DNA from: Bugula neritina
Lineage: Eukaryota; Bryozoa; Gymnolaemata; Cheilostomatida; Bugulidae
Assembly: GCA_964035545.1 (NCBI GenBank)
Contig: OZ037766.1
Coordinates: 30,172,274-30,236,273 of the forward strand
Length of the DNA: 64,000 bases
Direction of reading: 5' to 3'
Under the pieces are notes generated by a model, which saw nothing but the letters and a program-made list of their open reading frames with translations, was not told the DNA's origin and did not search any database. Of this stretch, positions 23,993 through 37,519 are shown piece after piece. How positions within the stretch are numbered: the stretch's first letter is position 1; each line of letters starts with the position of its first letter. Position numbers and translations under genes: made by a program.

Positions 23993-24660
23993 TGAGGAGA
24001 GGGGCATACAATTCTACTAAGCATTCGCAATTACATGTGCAACTGCAGAATTAATGCAACTTTCTGGTGTCATCATAAAGTTATTCCACATTTCAGTGTA
24101 AAACAGCATATTATGTTTTGTGGTCCTAATTAAATTTAGACAGAAATAACAAAAAGCAATAGTTCTTAGCTTTTCTACAATGAAATGTTTTTTAACTTGC
24201 CCAATAAAATAAAACTTCATCTGCTAAAGTGTTTTTATAGCAGTCACTCTATTGAAATATTGCATGAAATAATGTTTCAATAAAACATAACTGATAAAAA
24301 AAGACTTATACTTCAAAGTACCCTGAAAAGGATGGTATATAATCCAAAACTTTATTGCAGCCATTAAAATAACACTGATGTACGTACTCCATACCCTAAT
24401 AGAGATGCACATAAAAGGCTGAGACATTATAATGTACAAGCATACTATATATAAATTCACCTAATGTATTTAAAGTAATAAATAACAATTAATCTACTGA
24501 TGTTATATTAAAACTACAGCTGTGAGTATGAAAATTTATGCTATGAGGCAATACACCTAACAGTTATAGACCATTTTGTAATTTTACTATAGGTTATATA
24601 ACTATATATAGCACTAATATATATCCTAGTAGTACAACACGACTTGTGTAAATATTATAA
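23990..24660. repeat. third copy of the 9 kb arm joined directly to block B (array-free)
   Basis: GAGGAGAGGGGCATAC to ATATATAAATTCACCT matches 8,930-9,365. It runs at about 24,455-24,470 straight into AATAAATAACAATTAATCT of block B. In other copies a TAGGG array lies at this junction. This is effectively the array-free site. Confidence 0.75.
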
Positions 24661-25480
24661 ATGCACAGATTAATTCTGTTACATTTTGCATTTGCTTTCA
24701 GTAAACGAACTTTATTTTTTATTTAACTTTATAAAGATTGATCATACGTGCAACACACACATGCTATTAGCATTTTTAAGCAATGAACAGCTTATATAGT
24801 AAACTGACAATTGTATTATCAAGCAGTTACTATAATAGTTATAATGTTAAAGTTTTCATATATTTGAAAAGTTATTAAATGTACAAGTTTACGTACTTTT
24901 CAAGTAACTGCATGTATATATAAAAACTGCCTGATATGAAAAGAGTTTTAAAATAAATAACTTTAGGCTAATGATATATACTCAAGGTTAAAATGAAAAA
25001 TATATCTAAATTTTAAATTGTCAATAACATTTAGCTACAAGGGCTATATTATGTACTTATAATGCTTAAAGGTATGAAGTTTATTGTATAATCGTTAAAC
25101 TCAATCCTAATCAATAACAGCAATTTTAATATTTATTTGCCAGAATGATAATTATTTTTCTGCAGTCTCTTATTTACCTAAAAGATATAAAAATATAGTT
25201 AATTATTAGGAGATTAGGTTTTTTAATCTGTGATTAACCAAGAGTGTGGGGTATGCAGTTGACATTAAGTGATACATAATATTATCTACCTACATGATTC
25301 CATTTGTTATGAGAAATGTATTAGTTTAAGGTTTCTAATAGATATTACCGACAGAGTTATAACGGTTTATTAAGTAAATCCAATGAAATAGAACCAGTCT
25401 CTTATACTACGCACTTTTTAATTACATAAGCTTATCTTAAATGATTTTAACTGAAAACAACCAGTATATCTATTATCCTA
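24661..25480. repeat. duplicated block (partner 17,930-19,150)
   Basis: Matches 17,930-19,150 in order. No coding sequence. The copies diverge at about 25,480, just where the 19 kb gene relic begins in the other copy. Confidence 0.55.
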
Positions 25481-27201
25481 TACCACTATAGAAGTCGTAG
25501 AGAACTTCGGGTCAATCAGTGGTAATGGGATTTGTATTACATTATATAGATTTCGTCAACGATCCTAGCCTAATGAGGCGCAATTGAAATAAGTAATTGA
25601 TTGGCTGGAGGTACAACCAGTTCAACTTCATTGGTTAGGCAACGATCGTAACAACTAAAACAAGTGGTGGATACAGTTAGGGTTGACATTAAAACACGGC
25701 AATTTCTAGCAGTAATTTGCATTCTAAATCAATTTTTTCATGCAAAAGGTTTTAGAAGCTAGGAGTTATGAGAAAGAATAATATAATGTAATACTTTTGA
25801 TTGAAAAGCTTTAACAAATGCAGGTTTGAATTTTTGTTTAAATCCGCTCCTTTTAGACTTTGTTCTAAACAAAGGATATTAATTACTGTAGCTATTAGAT
25901 AAGAATTTAGTCTTGTAAGTATTTTGAAAGCATAATTGTCTTCTCACTCAATTTCAGCTCATATTATAAATTTATCAATCTTCATTATAAAGACATAATT
26001 GTCTTCTCATTAAATAATAGTCTATTACAACTTTATTGCTACCATAATATAATATCATTTTGTAAAATGTTTTTATTTTCATAGCATTTTTTGCTTAGTA
26101 TTATAAAATTTTATGCTGCATTGTATATAGCCTACATATGCATATAATGAGCTGCATGTAGTAGACGAAAAGAAATATCGCAATTATATAAAAGATGTAG
26201 AAATTATTTGTAGAATATAAACAAATGCAAAATAATTTAACAAACATATAACTTTACGAACCTCAGCATTTAAGTTTAGTTTGCGGCAAGAATAATTTTT
26301 TGCTTGTAAAAAATTAAGTAAAAGATACCAACAATTTTGTTTCTTGTTTTTAATGTTATATTTGTTAACATTGTAGATGTGCCTGTATTACACTATATTG
26401 AGTTCTGATTATTTTGGTTTAACATTGTAAATAACATATTGTGCAGTATATACAAAATGAGCACATATATAAAACATATACTCATTATAGTGAAAGTATA
26501 AGTTCTAATTTTTTTTGCAAATTCATGCATACTATTTGAAATATATGCATACAACTTGGTGTTTCTGATTTGTACATGAACAATTTTATTGCTAAATGCT
26601 AAGTAATTATTTAAATTTTTCTACAACAAATTCGTCGACATGTTTTATATACCATCTTTTAGCAAACACTTGCAACATTCCCATGCAATTACATATAACT
26701 GTAGCTGTAGTAAGCTGTTCATAAAATAGCAACTATTATGAGTGCTGCATTTTTACACACACACTCACACACGCACACACACATGAAGAAAAGCAAGCAT
26801 ATAGTTTACTGTCATGAGTTACTTGCAAAAATAAGTTGAAATATATGTTGAAGACTTCATACATTAATACAAATGGTATACTCTCAGACAGAGGAGCGAC
26901 ATAGTGCACATGCTCTTAGGAGTTGCATTATCACCTTCTTTCTTGGTGTCATCAAAAATATGGCATTGAAAGAAGACAATCACTGCTTTGTGGTTTACAT
27001 ATTTGTATTCCTTTTAAAACGTAGTTAAAAAATATATATACATATTTTCTAACTTGAAAAAATGCTCTATGTAGCTGCTTATATTTTAAAAGAAATTTTA
27101 GGTAGCAAAAGTAAGGAATTTTTGACATATTTACTGCAGGGGTGTGATAAACAAATGGACATAACATGCTTGTTTTAAAGCTAAAATATGATGTAACAGA
27201 A

Positions 27202-27204
<3 letters not shown>

Positions 27205-27281
<77 letters not shown>
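27205..27281. repeat. (TA)n microsatellite
   Basis: About 38 TA units. Confidence 0.95.
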
Positions 27282-27285
<4 letters not shown>

Positions 27286-27725
27286 TATATACATAATGAA
27301 TGTCATTTCACTATATAACAAGAAGAAATAGGCTGCTATTTTTACACTTCTGTGCAGTAATTTAAAAGCTTTGATAGCTTAACCTTCTTCATCTGGATAA
27401 CAAATTTTAGCGTGGGGTGCGGGTTAATAAAAATGTAATCACAAGAACATGTACATAACTTAATTTCTCCATTATTGCACCAACTATCAATATTTACTTA
27501 ATAACTAAACCCTATATTTAGCCCAGTGTTCAGTATCTAAGTAATATGTATGTACTATATACACTGTCCACCTGTTGAGTGTTATTTAAAAAGTGAAAGA
27601 AATTCTACAACTATAGTCATATTTGACCCATCACTATTATTACACATATCAATGTGTAAAATTAGTAAAAATAATTTAGTGGAAGTATTTGACAAGAATG
27701 CAAGATTGCAAAAAATTTAGCTAAC

Positions 27726-27795
27726 TTCGAGGATTGAACCCATACCCAATGAGTGCAAAGGAGACGCTGTTTACCACGAAGCCAATGCATCATCT
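27726..27795 (-). repeat. tRNA-derived relic (SINE head or tRNA pseudogene)
   Basis: The minus strand has an A-box-like TGGCTTCGTGGTAA and a B-box-like GGGTTCAATCC at tRNA spacing. The T stem and acceptor stem do not pair properly, so it is not a working tRNA gene. Confidence 0.5.
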
Positions 27796-29788
27796 TAGGA
27801 AGAGTGCCAATACATAAGGGATTATACTATAATGATATAAACAACAGCTAGAAAAATGAGTGGGTTATATTCCATCAGGGTGTTCACTAGCAGTGAATTG
27901 CCATCTTGTTTTAAAATTGGCCTATGACTCTGTTGCTACTTGCAAAGGTATCTTGATTAAATAAACCAACGGTTAAAAATAAACTGTAGTTTGTATATTA
28001 TTACTAAGGCACAGCCAGCGGTCAGAGCTATGGTATATAAATATACACTGATGTACTAGGACCTAGGTAATAGATTGACAAGTCAAATTATCTTTTATAG
28101 GTAAACACACTTTGGTTTGAGAAAACATGCATGCAGCCTTAATTTTAGGTTTACGTCAGCAAATCATGAAAAGATCTAAACTAATATTAGAGGTAAATTT
28201 TAAAAATTAAATTAATTTTACTTATTTTTACAATAACAAATTTTTTGGAGAAAATAAGTTGCTTCCTTTTTGTTGCAATGATATTCAACTTGCTTGAGCT
28301 ATGGCCATCAGTGATGAAATTTGAAACCCTGATTGTTTTGAGATAACTTTGTGACTTGTTATACATTTTTGCATATCTTTACCAACATATTACTTGATTC
28401 ATGATAGTTTTCACATTGCAATTTATGGCATCAGTTGAGACTTGCACTCTGACAAAATATTAACAAAGCCAAACATATGGCCACACTACAGTGAAAGCTG
28501 GTTGGTTATATTAATTGTGGCTGCACTAGTCATGGTCCTAGCAGTTGGCCTACCATGGTATTGCCAGGTGCGAGCAAGCTTACAAGCATTTATATAGCTA
28601 TAGCTAAACTGATAAGCTTACAAAACATGTTGGCTAACATTATGCAGTTCACAATAGGCATATGGAAAACAAAGATGGTCAAAGGGTAATGATATTGTGG
28701 TTGACATAATATGTTAACTATAAATAGTTCACGAATGCAGTTCCATTAGGCCTACTGGATTACCACTTATTTGCACTAACAGAATGTGTTACAAACGGGC
28801 CAGCAGGCAACTAAACCGTGTAATGCACAACTATTGACGTTATGCTATGTCATTATGCTCTGAAGTACGTTCTGTCATGGCTGAAAGTCACACTACTCTA
28901 CACTTGCAGTAGCAATTCGTTTACTACTTCCATCACCAACACTTGCATTTTTATAGGGGCCAAATTCCTGTACCAAATGGTGTGCTATTCTTTCAAAACA
29001 GAGTACTATAAATATTATTTTGTTCATAGATTTTAGCAGACAAAGAATTTATACTAAAGACTACCCTATAGAAATTCTATTTAAGAAAAAACTTCAATCC
29101 TAAAATACTACCTATTGACTTATACAGCTGAACAGAAAAAGAAGTAACCGCAGTTCGAGTATTTAGCATATCTGAGCCACAATTCAAAAATAAATAGAAG
29201 CATAGCACATGTGCATAGTTAATATCATATTATAATAGTTCATATAGTTTGTTTGCCTTTGACAGCATATTGAATATTTCTCTACTTGGCTGTAGGTAAG
29301 CCCTGCAGTTTTTGTTTTTATCTTAATTTACAATGAAAGAATAACTTGAAAAATGCAACCAAAAACTTATTATTGAAAAAAGGCTTTTAACTACTCTGCT
29401 AACTATGGCTTTTAATTGTCAATAAATGACCCTTTTAATCTAACTATTGCATGGTGCTGAGACGACTGATAATTATGTGTAAAAATGTGTGCAGGTGGGA
29501 TTAATTAGCTGAGAAACTTTATTAACCTAAGCTCTTAAACTACAAGAGCGTTGATTAGGGGTGCATGGTAAAACGAAAGTTATTTCACTGCTTTTCCTCT
29601 ATAAAACTGAAGCCTTTCCAAATATATTTTTTATTGCACCAGCTGGTACAATCTAAAAATAAAATAAAGCTGAACAATCAAATTAAAAGAATAGGCGTTT
29701 TATATCTTAACTTGTTGAAATGGTGCAGTAAAATTTGTTTGTTGCCTTTTAGGTAAATATTCACCAGGGCTGACATTGACTTCTTTAT

Positions 29789-29949
29789 CACTGCGTTTCC
29801 ATGACTTCGCATAATGCGAATGAATTCTGTACGGATTATTTGCGGTTTGTGGTTTGCATTAACTTATAGTTGCGTTTCATCGGATGTAACTGTTCCCATT
29901 AGCCGAATGAAAAAATCCATTCGCATAATGCGATAATGGAAACGCAGTG
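29789..29949. mobile_element. 161-bp MITE with CACTGCGTTTCCAT termini
   Basis: Perfect 14-bp terminal inverted repeats (CACTGCGTTTCCAT / ATGGAAACGCAGTG) extend imperfectly inward through CGCATAATGCGAATG. TA is found at or next to both outer edges. It has no coding capacity. The DNA at 29,955-30,095 looks like a more decayed relative. Confidence 0.8.
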
Positions 29950-30567
29950 TACTTCGCTTCTATGACTGAGCATTGTGTGAATTTGTAGTTGCAGTAACTC
30001 ATCAGTTGTGGTTTCCTTCGTTATGTAATTAGTTCCATGAGGTGATGAGAAATCCATTTCGGAATGAGAATGATGAATTGCAGTGCATGTAGGCTGCAGC
30101 TTCCAATTTTCTTAAATCAACCATTAGGCTATGTGTACAAAAAAAGGCAAAATACTTTGCTGTGGCCAACAGTCTGAAAAATACCAGCTAGCACTGAATA
30201 AAGCACAATAAGTATAGCTTATTTGCAATGCAATGTTGAGTTTTAGAAAGGTCTCAAGTTAGTGTTATTTCCTCACCACTCACGTGGAAAATTTACCAAT
30301 ACTCCCTATTGCTAAGATTTTGTGCTATGCATCTAATTACTAAGGTGTGAGTTTTTAGAACCAATACTAGAATGTAACTCCTTGCGATTATGTGGGAGAG
30401 AGATGACATATTTGTTGTCAGTCAATATATATTGTAGGCTTGCCTATTACAGAGCTCAAGCCTAGCTCTTTACAATAAAAAGTACAAAGGTATGAAAGAA
30501 CAATAGTATGACAACAGAACCATGCGGTATCGTAACAATCAGGATGCAAATCATCTTGATTATATAG

Positions 30568-32881
30568 CTAGATGCTTTTCTTCTCTAACGTAGATGTTCT
30601 TGTCAATAGTGAAGCTGCACTTAAACTCAAATGGCCACTTTCTTTTAGACCTGTAAAAGCAAAATATATTTCAACAGTCAAACTAAATAAGTTGAGGCGA
30701 TGGTTTCATTGAAGTGACACATAGCAACAGAGTATGCAAAACAGGGGTAGAAAAAGAAATAGGGTAAGGCTCCATCAAGAAGACTCCAACAAAATTGAAA
30801 ATGCTGATATAAAATGTGCATTTGACTGACAATGTCTTTTGGCAATAAATTATGACTGCAGACAGCCCCTAGTTCTTAGTACCTAGAGGATCAATTAGGT
30901 TTCATGGAGATGAGTTGTGCTACATAAGCAATGAGGGTAACTAGTCAATATTCTGAATGCCCATTGCTCCGAAGGTCCATTAGTCCGAAAATTAGTACAC
31001 ACAGGCATCCTCAATGAGAATATCATTAATTTCACTCACAATTCAGTTTAAGTTCTAGCTATGTTATTGCTCTGTGGGTGGCATGTGTGTTGCCTACTTG
31101 CTACATCATCTATCAACATGATTATGCGTACGGTACATTATTAATTACAGGCTTGCGAGGTGACAGGCTAATGAATAGCTTGGTGTGTACTTTGTTTATG
31201 GAGCAGCCATAATGGAATGTTGATAAACGATACAGCCCTTATTGATCATAGTGTAATCTCAGGCTAAACAATCACAAATAGGCAACACACATGCCACCCA
31301 CAGATCAATAATATAGCAAGAACTTAAACTGAATTGTGAGTGATATTAATGATATTCTCAGTGAGGATGCCTGTGTGTACTAATTTTCGGACTAATGGAC
31401 CTTCGGAGCAATGGGCCTTCGGAATATTGCTTCGTCCCCAGAAATGAAGGGATCTGAGACAGGGCGGCAGTAAATGCAGTAACTATATTTGTGGGAAAGA
31501 GAAGGCTGGAATAATATGGGCACCTATGCAGCAGAGAACAATAAAACAAGAAGGGAATCAGCTACATCAGTGTGAAACTCCAGAGAAAGGGAGCAAGACC
31601 AAAACATTTAAACATGGGGGTTAAAAATCAAAAGAGATCATAGATTAGTGCAGAACACTGCGACCTAAAAGAATACAGTGAAGAATAGGAGGATGGCAAA
31701 ATTAAGTAAAACAATGAGTATGAGAGTGACACCACTTGTGAAGCCGAAGTTCTATTTCTTTTAATTAATTGGTGAAAAAATATAATAGCAACTTTTATGA
31801 CAGTCTTGTAGATTGGCTGTGTGATGAGGTGACTTGAATACAGCAGCCATGTGTAAAACCTGGCTGCAAATTAAAGCAGAAGGTGAACATTTTATGTATA
31901 ATATAAGAGATATATTCAAAAATTGAAATTACCATAAAAACTGTAGTCCTTGTCTGATAGTCAAAATAAATTGGCTGCCATCCATAATTTCATCATTCAT
32001 AATTTCATCTTGATTACACTGCAAAACAAAATGAAGTATTTTGTTGATCACATGTATGAGTTTGAAATGAACTATGGTAACAAATATTAACATAATATTT
32101 CCTTGCATTTAGTGCATTTTTTAGTTAAGTTACTAGTCTGAATACTTCACATTGCAGTTTAATTTTCTAAACCAAACATACATTGATGAGCCTGAACTGA
32201 ACAAGTGTTAGGTCAGCTTGACTAAAATATAACCATAAATACCATCAATATAAATTAGGGGTTTGTTGATTAAAATATAGTAAAGTAACAGAGTAAAATT
32301 AAAACAACCCTGAACAATAGCGTAGTAAAAGTGTACATTCAGGACTCCACACTTAAGGAGTATAGGAGGATGACAAAAATCAAGTTCAACCATATGAAAA
32401 ACTAGGAAACATACTGACATCATGTCCAAATATTCTTCCAACTGTCAAACATTTTAAACACTTAAGAAGAAAAATACCTCAAAATTGTGTGCATTATTTT
32501 TAGGTCTTCAAAGTTAATGCTTGTTCATGAAGATAAAGAAAAAAAACTGAGAAACTGATTATTCATGTAAAAGTAAATGTAATAATTTGACTATGTTCTG
32601 TAGTAAAAAAATTATGATGACTTCTTTTTCTAATATGTGTAAAGAGATAATATACTAGGTAAGCAATGCAGGGCTTTTTAATCTTTTAAATTTGTGCTCA
32701 AAGTATATTATATTACCACTAAGCCTTAAGATATGCAATTTATTTTTAGATCATCTGTTATCATAATAGACTTTTAATTTTGTACAAATGATTTACCTGG
32801 ACAAGCAAAACAAAGTCTTTCCATTACATCTTCTATGTCAGCATTTTTCAGCTTCACCACAACAGCCATCGAGTAGTTCAT
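30568..32881 (-). CDS. possible two-exon gene for a 55-aa protein
   Basis: I do not recognise the product. Exon 1 (32,797-32,881) starts at ATG and reads MNYSMAVVVKLKNADIEDVM, then ERLCFACP, with donor G|GTAAAT. Exon 2 (30,568-30,650) follows acceptor TTTTACAG and reads LKESGHLSLSAASLLTRTST, then LEKKSI and a TAG stop. The junction is phase 1 (G+GT gives Gly) and fits. An acceptor CTTTTTAG lies just before the start codon, so a non-coding 5' exon is likely, possibly at 34,351-34,466. The 2.1 kb intron contains a foldback element. Further coding exons inside the intron were not found but could exist. No AATAAA was seen soon after the stop. Short length makes this uncertain. Confidence 0.45.
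30946..31429. mobile_element. foldback element with 150-bp inverted arms
   Basis: Arms 30,946-31,096 and 31,278-31,429 are nearly perfect reverse complements around a 181-bp spacer. Landmarks are CATTGCTCCGAAGGTCC, ATTAGTCCGAAAATTAGTAC and GGTGGCATGTGTGTTGCC. No transposase. It lies in the intron of the candidate two-exon gene. Confidence 0.85.
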
Positions 32882-34350
32882 TTTAAACTAAAAAGAAATA
32901 ATTAATTTAGGAAATACAATGATTGCCTATGTAAAAAGTGGCAATGTATGCACGTATGGCATCTGAAGCCACATTTAACTAACTATTCAACTTGCTAATA
33001 TCATTTTTAAATAAGTTTTTGAAAATGGAATTAAGACAGTTATGAAAAAAAATTGATAACAATAAGAATATATGTTGAATTAAGTAACCATAGGTAGCAA
33101 CTATAATAATCATAGTGAAAGAAATAATTTCGAAGGATGATGAAGTAATTCAACAGAATAAAAACTATGATGCGACTTTTAATTGTCACAATAAGAACTT
33201 TGGACAAAAAAAAACTTTGCAGGCTTTGAGTTATATATAAATAAAACCCTTTGGAATTTTTTGAAAAATAGTCTTACGAGACATAATAATACATAGTTAA
33301 GTTTTAGATTTTTACAACACACTATGACTCATAATTAGTTAATAAAATATTCTTTTGTAACTGCATAGTGCATATAACATCTATTTGAATCAATTTGATG
33401 GAGTTTGTGAAATTTCTTGTTTGAAAATTACAAAAACTGGCGGCATGTTCGAGTTGTTGAAAATAGCAAAAAACAAGTAGTAAACAAAGTTAAATAACAT
33501 TTGCAAAACCTTATACAATGTGCTGTTAAATGCTTGGACAGATACTATCTTGAATAAGATTAATGCAAGCTTAAAAAAACTTTAAAGTTGAAAGGCATAT
33601 ATTTTGTTACCATCATAATTCATATGCTGTGTAATCAAGCCACATCTTGAGATATAAATATTTTTCTGCTCCGTGGTCTCTTCAGTACTTAGACCTATGC
33701 CTTGCCACACTCTACCACTGCACTTAGCCTTCAATCATAAATCACGATGACATGCAGTGTAAATGTTGCAGCTGTGGCCTGGTGAATAAGGATATTTTCC
33801 AACCACAATTTTTAACAAAACAAAACAAGTTCTCACCTAAAAAACTAGAAATCAACTATAAAGAAAAATAATTGATTTTTAGTTTGATTATATGGTTTAA
33901 ACCTGCATTTGCATAGGGGTAGTTGAAGTCTAAACATTCACCAGATTCGCATACATTATTTTCAATATTTCATGTTACCTAAAACTAAAATATATTTAAT
34001 ACTAAAACATTTATTAAAGTGTAGTAACTGACATGTTCAAATGTGTGCCTTAGCCTGCATCACACTCAAAAAGTAATTGTGAGAGGAAACAAGCTTTGCT
34101 TCCATTTTAGAAGTCAAGAGAAGTACCGTCACCTTACATTGGTAGCAACAGATTGTGTACCAAGAAATTGTTTCTAAAACTCCACAAAAATATAATTAAA
34201 ACGTTGAAGATTCTACAGGCAAAAAGTTCTGAATAGATTTTTATAAGCAGAGGACAAATTAAATTTTGCAAATAATTTCAAGCACAAATAGTCACTAAAC
34301 AAACTTTATATGCATATAAATAAAAGCCAGCAATACATTAATTAACTTAC

Positions 34351-34466
34351 TTGCATTATATAAGGATAAGCACAGATCTCCCTCTCTCCATATCCAATGC
34401 CTTACATATAAGTGCCTGAAACCGTCTTTGCAGCTTTCCATTCAATTCCTCCACAGTGGTCACCAA
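34351..34466 (-). other. candidate exon
   Basis: After acceptor ATATTTCAG the minus strand is open for 36 codons (LVTTVEELNGKLQRRFQALI and onward). Strong donors occur after 20 codons (AT|GTAAGG at 34,406) and after a TAA (CAA|GTAAGT at 34,351). It may be a non-coding 5' exon of the gene at 32.9 kb or a coding exon of another transcript. An open stretch of this length is not significant alone. Confidence 0.25.
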
Positions 34467-35682
34467 CTGAAATATTCTGAAAAATTAAATAATAATTTAA
34501 CGTACCCATACAATTCTTACTTGTTTGCTCATATTGAAAACAAAAAAGATGAAAAAATAAAACAAGACATGTGACCATCGAACAATAGTTGGTAAATTGT
34601 ATTGTATTGTAAATCATACGCAATCAAATTGAGAGCCTCAAACAGCCCTCTAAAAAAGTTGGTTATGCTCAACCATGCCGTGTATTTTTGATGTCATATG
34701 GGAGAACCCCACTTCATATATGTGATTAGTTTAAAGAAGAATTACAAGAAAACAGCATTTGAAAGCTTTCTTATCAGTTTGCTACTATAACCGCATCGGT
34801 TTTAAAGAGTTTTTTGCATTGCCCATTAATGAAATTATAAATGGTAACCGTCACAGATCATATCCAGAGTTTCTACCATTTGTTTATGCCAGTTCATTCT
34901 GATTTTTTGATTGATTTTTATCCTCAATCTTTCATAATTTTTTTTCAACTTGCAAAAGTGGTAAAACAATTTATATTATAGGATAAATGGTACTGGTTCA
35001 ACTTTTTCACAGAGCGATTCAATCTGCCCCCTACAGAGGCACGTTGTAAAAAAAAATTAGTAAAAAAATGGGCTCTATGTTAGTGAGTAAAATGTTTACA
35101 CATTTGATTTCAAAGGACAAAGACAGCAACATATGACTGACTTTTATGGTTATGGTCTTTGGATTGGCAAAATAATTCTCTACAAGTCATGCTAAAGAAC
35201 ACAATTTTTGGTTCAACTATATCCCCACCCTCGCCAATACGATATGAATTTCAATAGCCTTTCTCAGGGTTACCACTGTAATTCCAGAGAGCTATGCTTA
35301 AAAACAGATTTATAGCAATTTTTCACAGAAATTAAAACATGTTGAGAGCATATTTAGCTTTTAATTGGTGTGTACATTGTCTTATATTACCTCATAAATA
35401 CTGAGGAAAACATGAATTACCAACAAAACCAAAAATTATCTATGGGTGTCCAAGAAATTTGAGCATGACTGCATTTGCAGAAAATTATTATAAAACAAAA
35501 TTGTTTGAACATGCAACCCACAAACAGATGAGAACTAAGATATTACATATAATTATATATTGTAATGCTGTATAAATATAGTGTGTCAGGGAATTTTCAA
35601 ATAGGTATTATGAATAAATACAAATTGATGTAGAATTTTAATAAATATGTAAGATGCACCTACTTTTCACGCAGCTTCAATC

Positions 35683-36270
35683 TTTATTTATTAAGTTTCA
35701 ACTTTTTGCAGCATCACTTCTGACGTCATCTTCTGCCATACTCCTTTCAGTCAATGTCTCAAGTTGTGGCAAGCACAGGGAATAGCTATAGCCTATTCAT
35801 CATTATCAAGAGTCTATAAAAATCATTCCAAACAGATAACTTTTAAGTTGTAGTCAGCAGCTATGAACAGAGTTGTCATTGTGAACATTTCAATAATGAA
35901 AAGGATATTTATATTCCCATTGAACTTAAATACCCATATTATAAGTACATCTAATAACGCAGCAAACTCCCTTTTAAAATCACATTAATATAGCATCAGC
36001 AAAAGAACACTAAATGGCAAAAGCAGTTTGAAAACCAATTTCAGATTGAAAATTTAATTGATCAAATATTGCTTTTTTATTTAGATTAAGACTCATTGCG
36101 GTAAACAAGCAAGAAAACTTTGTGATATGGATAAGAAAGGTTTTAAAACAAAAGCCATGATTTTCAAAAAGTCTGCACCACACTTAAAATCAACACCATC
36201 CTAGATGCTACACCAGAGCAACGAATAATTAAAACAGTATACCTTGGAGAGTTAATAACTGATATTGCAT
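35683..36270 (-). CDS. possible small minus-strand gene, 40 aa, with polyadenylation signal
   Basis: The terminal exon 35,698-35,792 reads YSYSLCLPQLETLTERSMAE, then DDVRSDAAKS and a TGA. It is followed within 15 bases by two overlapping AATAAA signals (35,683-35,692). A 28-nt exon at 36,243-36,270 (MQYQLLTLQ, donor G|GTATAC) joins it in phase, giving Gly. The acceptor has a weak pyrimidine tract, and no homologue is known to me. The polyadenylation context is the best support. Confidence 0.28.
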
Positions 36271-37250
36271 GGTTAAAATGAACAAGAAATAAAGAGAAGA
36301 AATGAACTGGCAAAAAATGCTTTCCAGAATATTTCTTAAGTATATTGACATTAGAAAAATCAAAATACAAACACGAGAGAAATTACTATGCAAAAAATTC
36401 TTCCCCATATAACAAGCAGATATTATTAGTTATTTATCAGTAACGCATCTACTAGGCATAGACTCACAAGGTTTCATAGTTGATTGTAAGAACAAGGTCG
36501 GCAAAGGTTTTTGGATGTTGCAATAAAGATAAAACTCAAACCTTAGTGTGTTAGGATAAATGAGCAAAGACTCTACCTATGCTACCAGAAGCAGCAACTG
36601 GTCCCAAAAAGTGGAGTAAAACTTTACACTTTTAATGATGATGTTTTATGATCATTATTATTAAAAAAATGTATATCATACTGATAAAACTATAGCGGTA
36701 AATGTGAAACATATAATTCATATCAATATTCACACCGTATAAGAGTATTTACTTAAAATGGCTTATTCATTTGGAATTGTAACAATACTCACAAGTAACA
36801 GAACACGTACCAATAAAATAACAATCACTGTAAAAAATGAGTATTTAACACCATAAAAACCTAAAGCATTGATACTTGTGGTACATCTAGTACTAAAGCA
36901 CTTACAGACTTACAGTGGTAGTCTGTTATCACTAAATCTAATGATTTTCACAGTTCTCAATCAAGGTATTAGACACCATAACTATTAACTACTAGTGGGC
37001 CTACTACTACTACTAGTACTAGTAACTAGAGTACTACTACTACTAGTACTACTACTGTACTAGTAGTAATAATAATTTATATCAAAAATGAGCACATTGT
37101 TTTACTAATAATATTCTCAACCTAATAGCAATAGTACCAACCTGATCCGTAATGGGTTTTCCTGAAGAATGGAACTAGATTGTAATTACCGACATGTGTA
37201 TACATACTAAATTAGTCTCTAATAATATATTATTATGAAATTTATGATTA
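36271..37250. other. no gene seen
   Basis: AT-rich. A short interrupted ACT/AGT trinucleotide patch lies at 37,001-37,070. Confidence 0.5.
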
Positions 37251-37450
37251 TCGCCCCATTTGCGGAGTAGTCAGGCCGAGTTTATTATGAACACAAGAGT
37301 CGAGTAAATTTGCGCAGATAAATTACTGGCCACCATGATAGACCAGACCTGTTTTGACCGAATATCGGTTCTACTTGAACACTAGAATCGCCCCCAAGGT
37401 CCAATGCCTAATTGAGTCCGCGGCTCCTTTGGTCAAATGACCCAAAGATT
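37250..37450. promoter_or_regulatory. CpG- and GC-richer pocket, possible promoter
   Basis: CGCCCCATTTGCGGAG, GCCGAGTTT, TCGAGTAAATTTGCGC, AATCGCCCCC and TCCGCGGCTCC stand out in an otherwise CpG-poor region. The location upstream of the minus-strand exons at 36.3-30.6 kb would suit a 5' region. No TATA or initiator was identified. Confidence 0.3.
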
Positions 37451-37519
37451 CAATTTCAATTTTGAATACCATAGGCGTGCTCAAACTTATAGTTATAGGC
37501 TAGGGCATATGCATGGTTA

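Larger units (their letters stand above)
25481..29780. other. 4.3 kb without a supported gene
   Basis: AT-rich DNA containing a short (CA)n at 26,753-26,783, the (TA)n at 27,205-27,281 and a tRNA-derived relic at 27,726-27,795. The short open frames (26,952-27,167, 28,842-29,036, 29,565-29,756) have no splice pairs, coding bias or paralogue in the window. Confidence 0.5.

Noticed and set aside
27726-27795. Functional tRNA gene
   Set aside because: A and B box likeness only. The T and acceptor stems do not pair.
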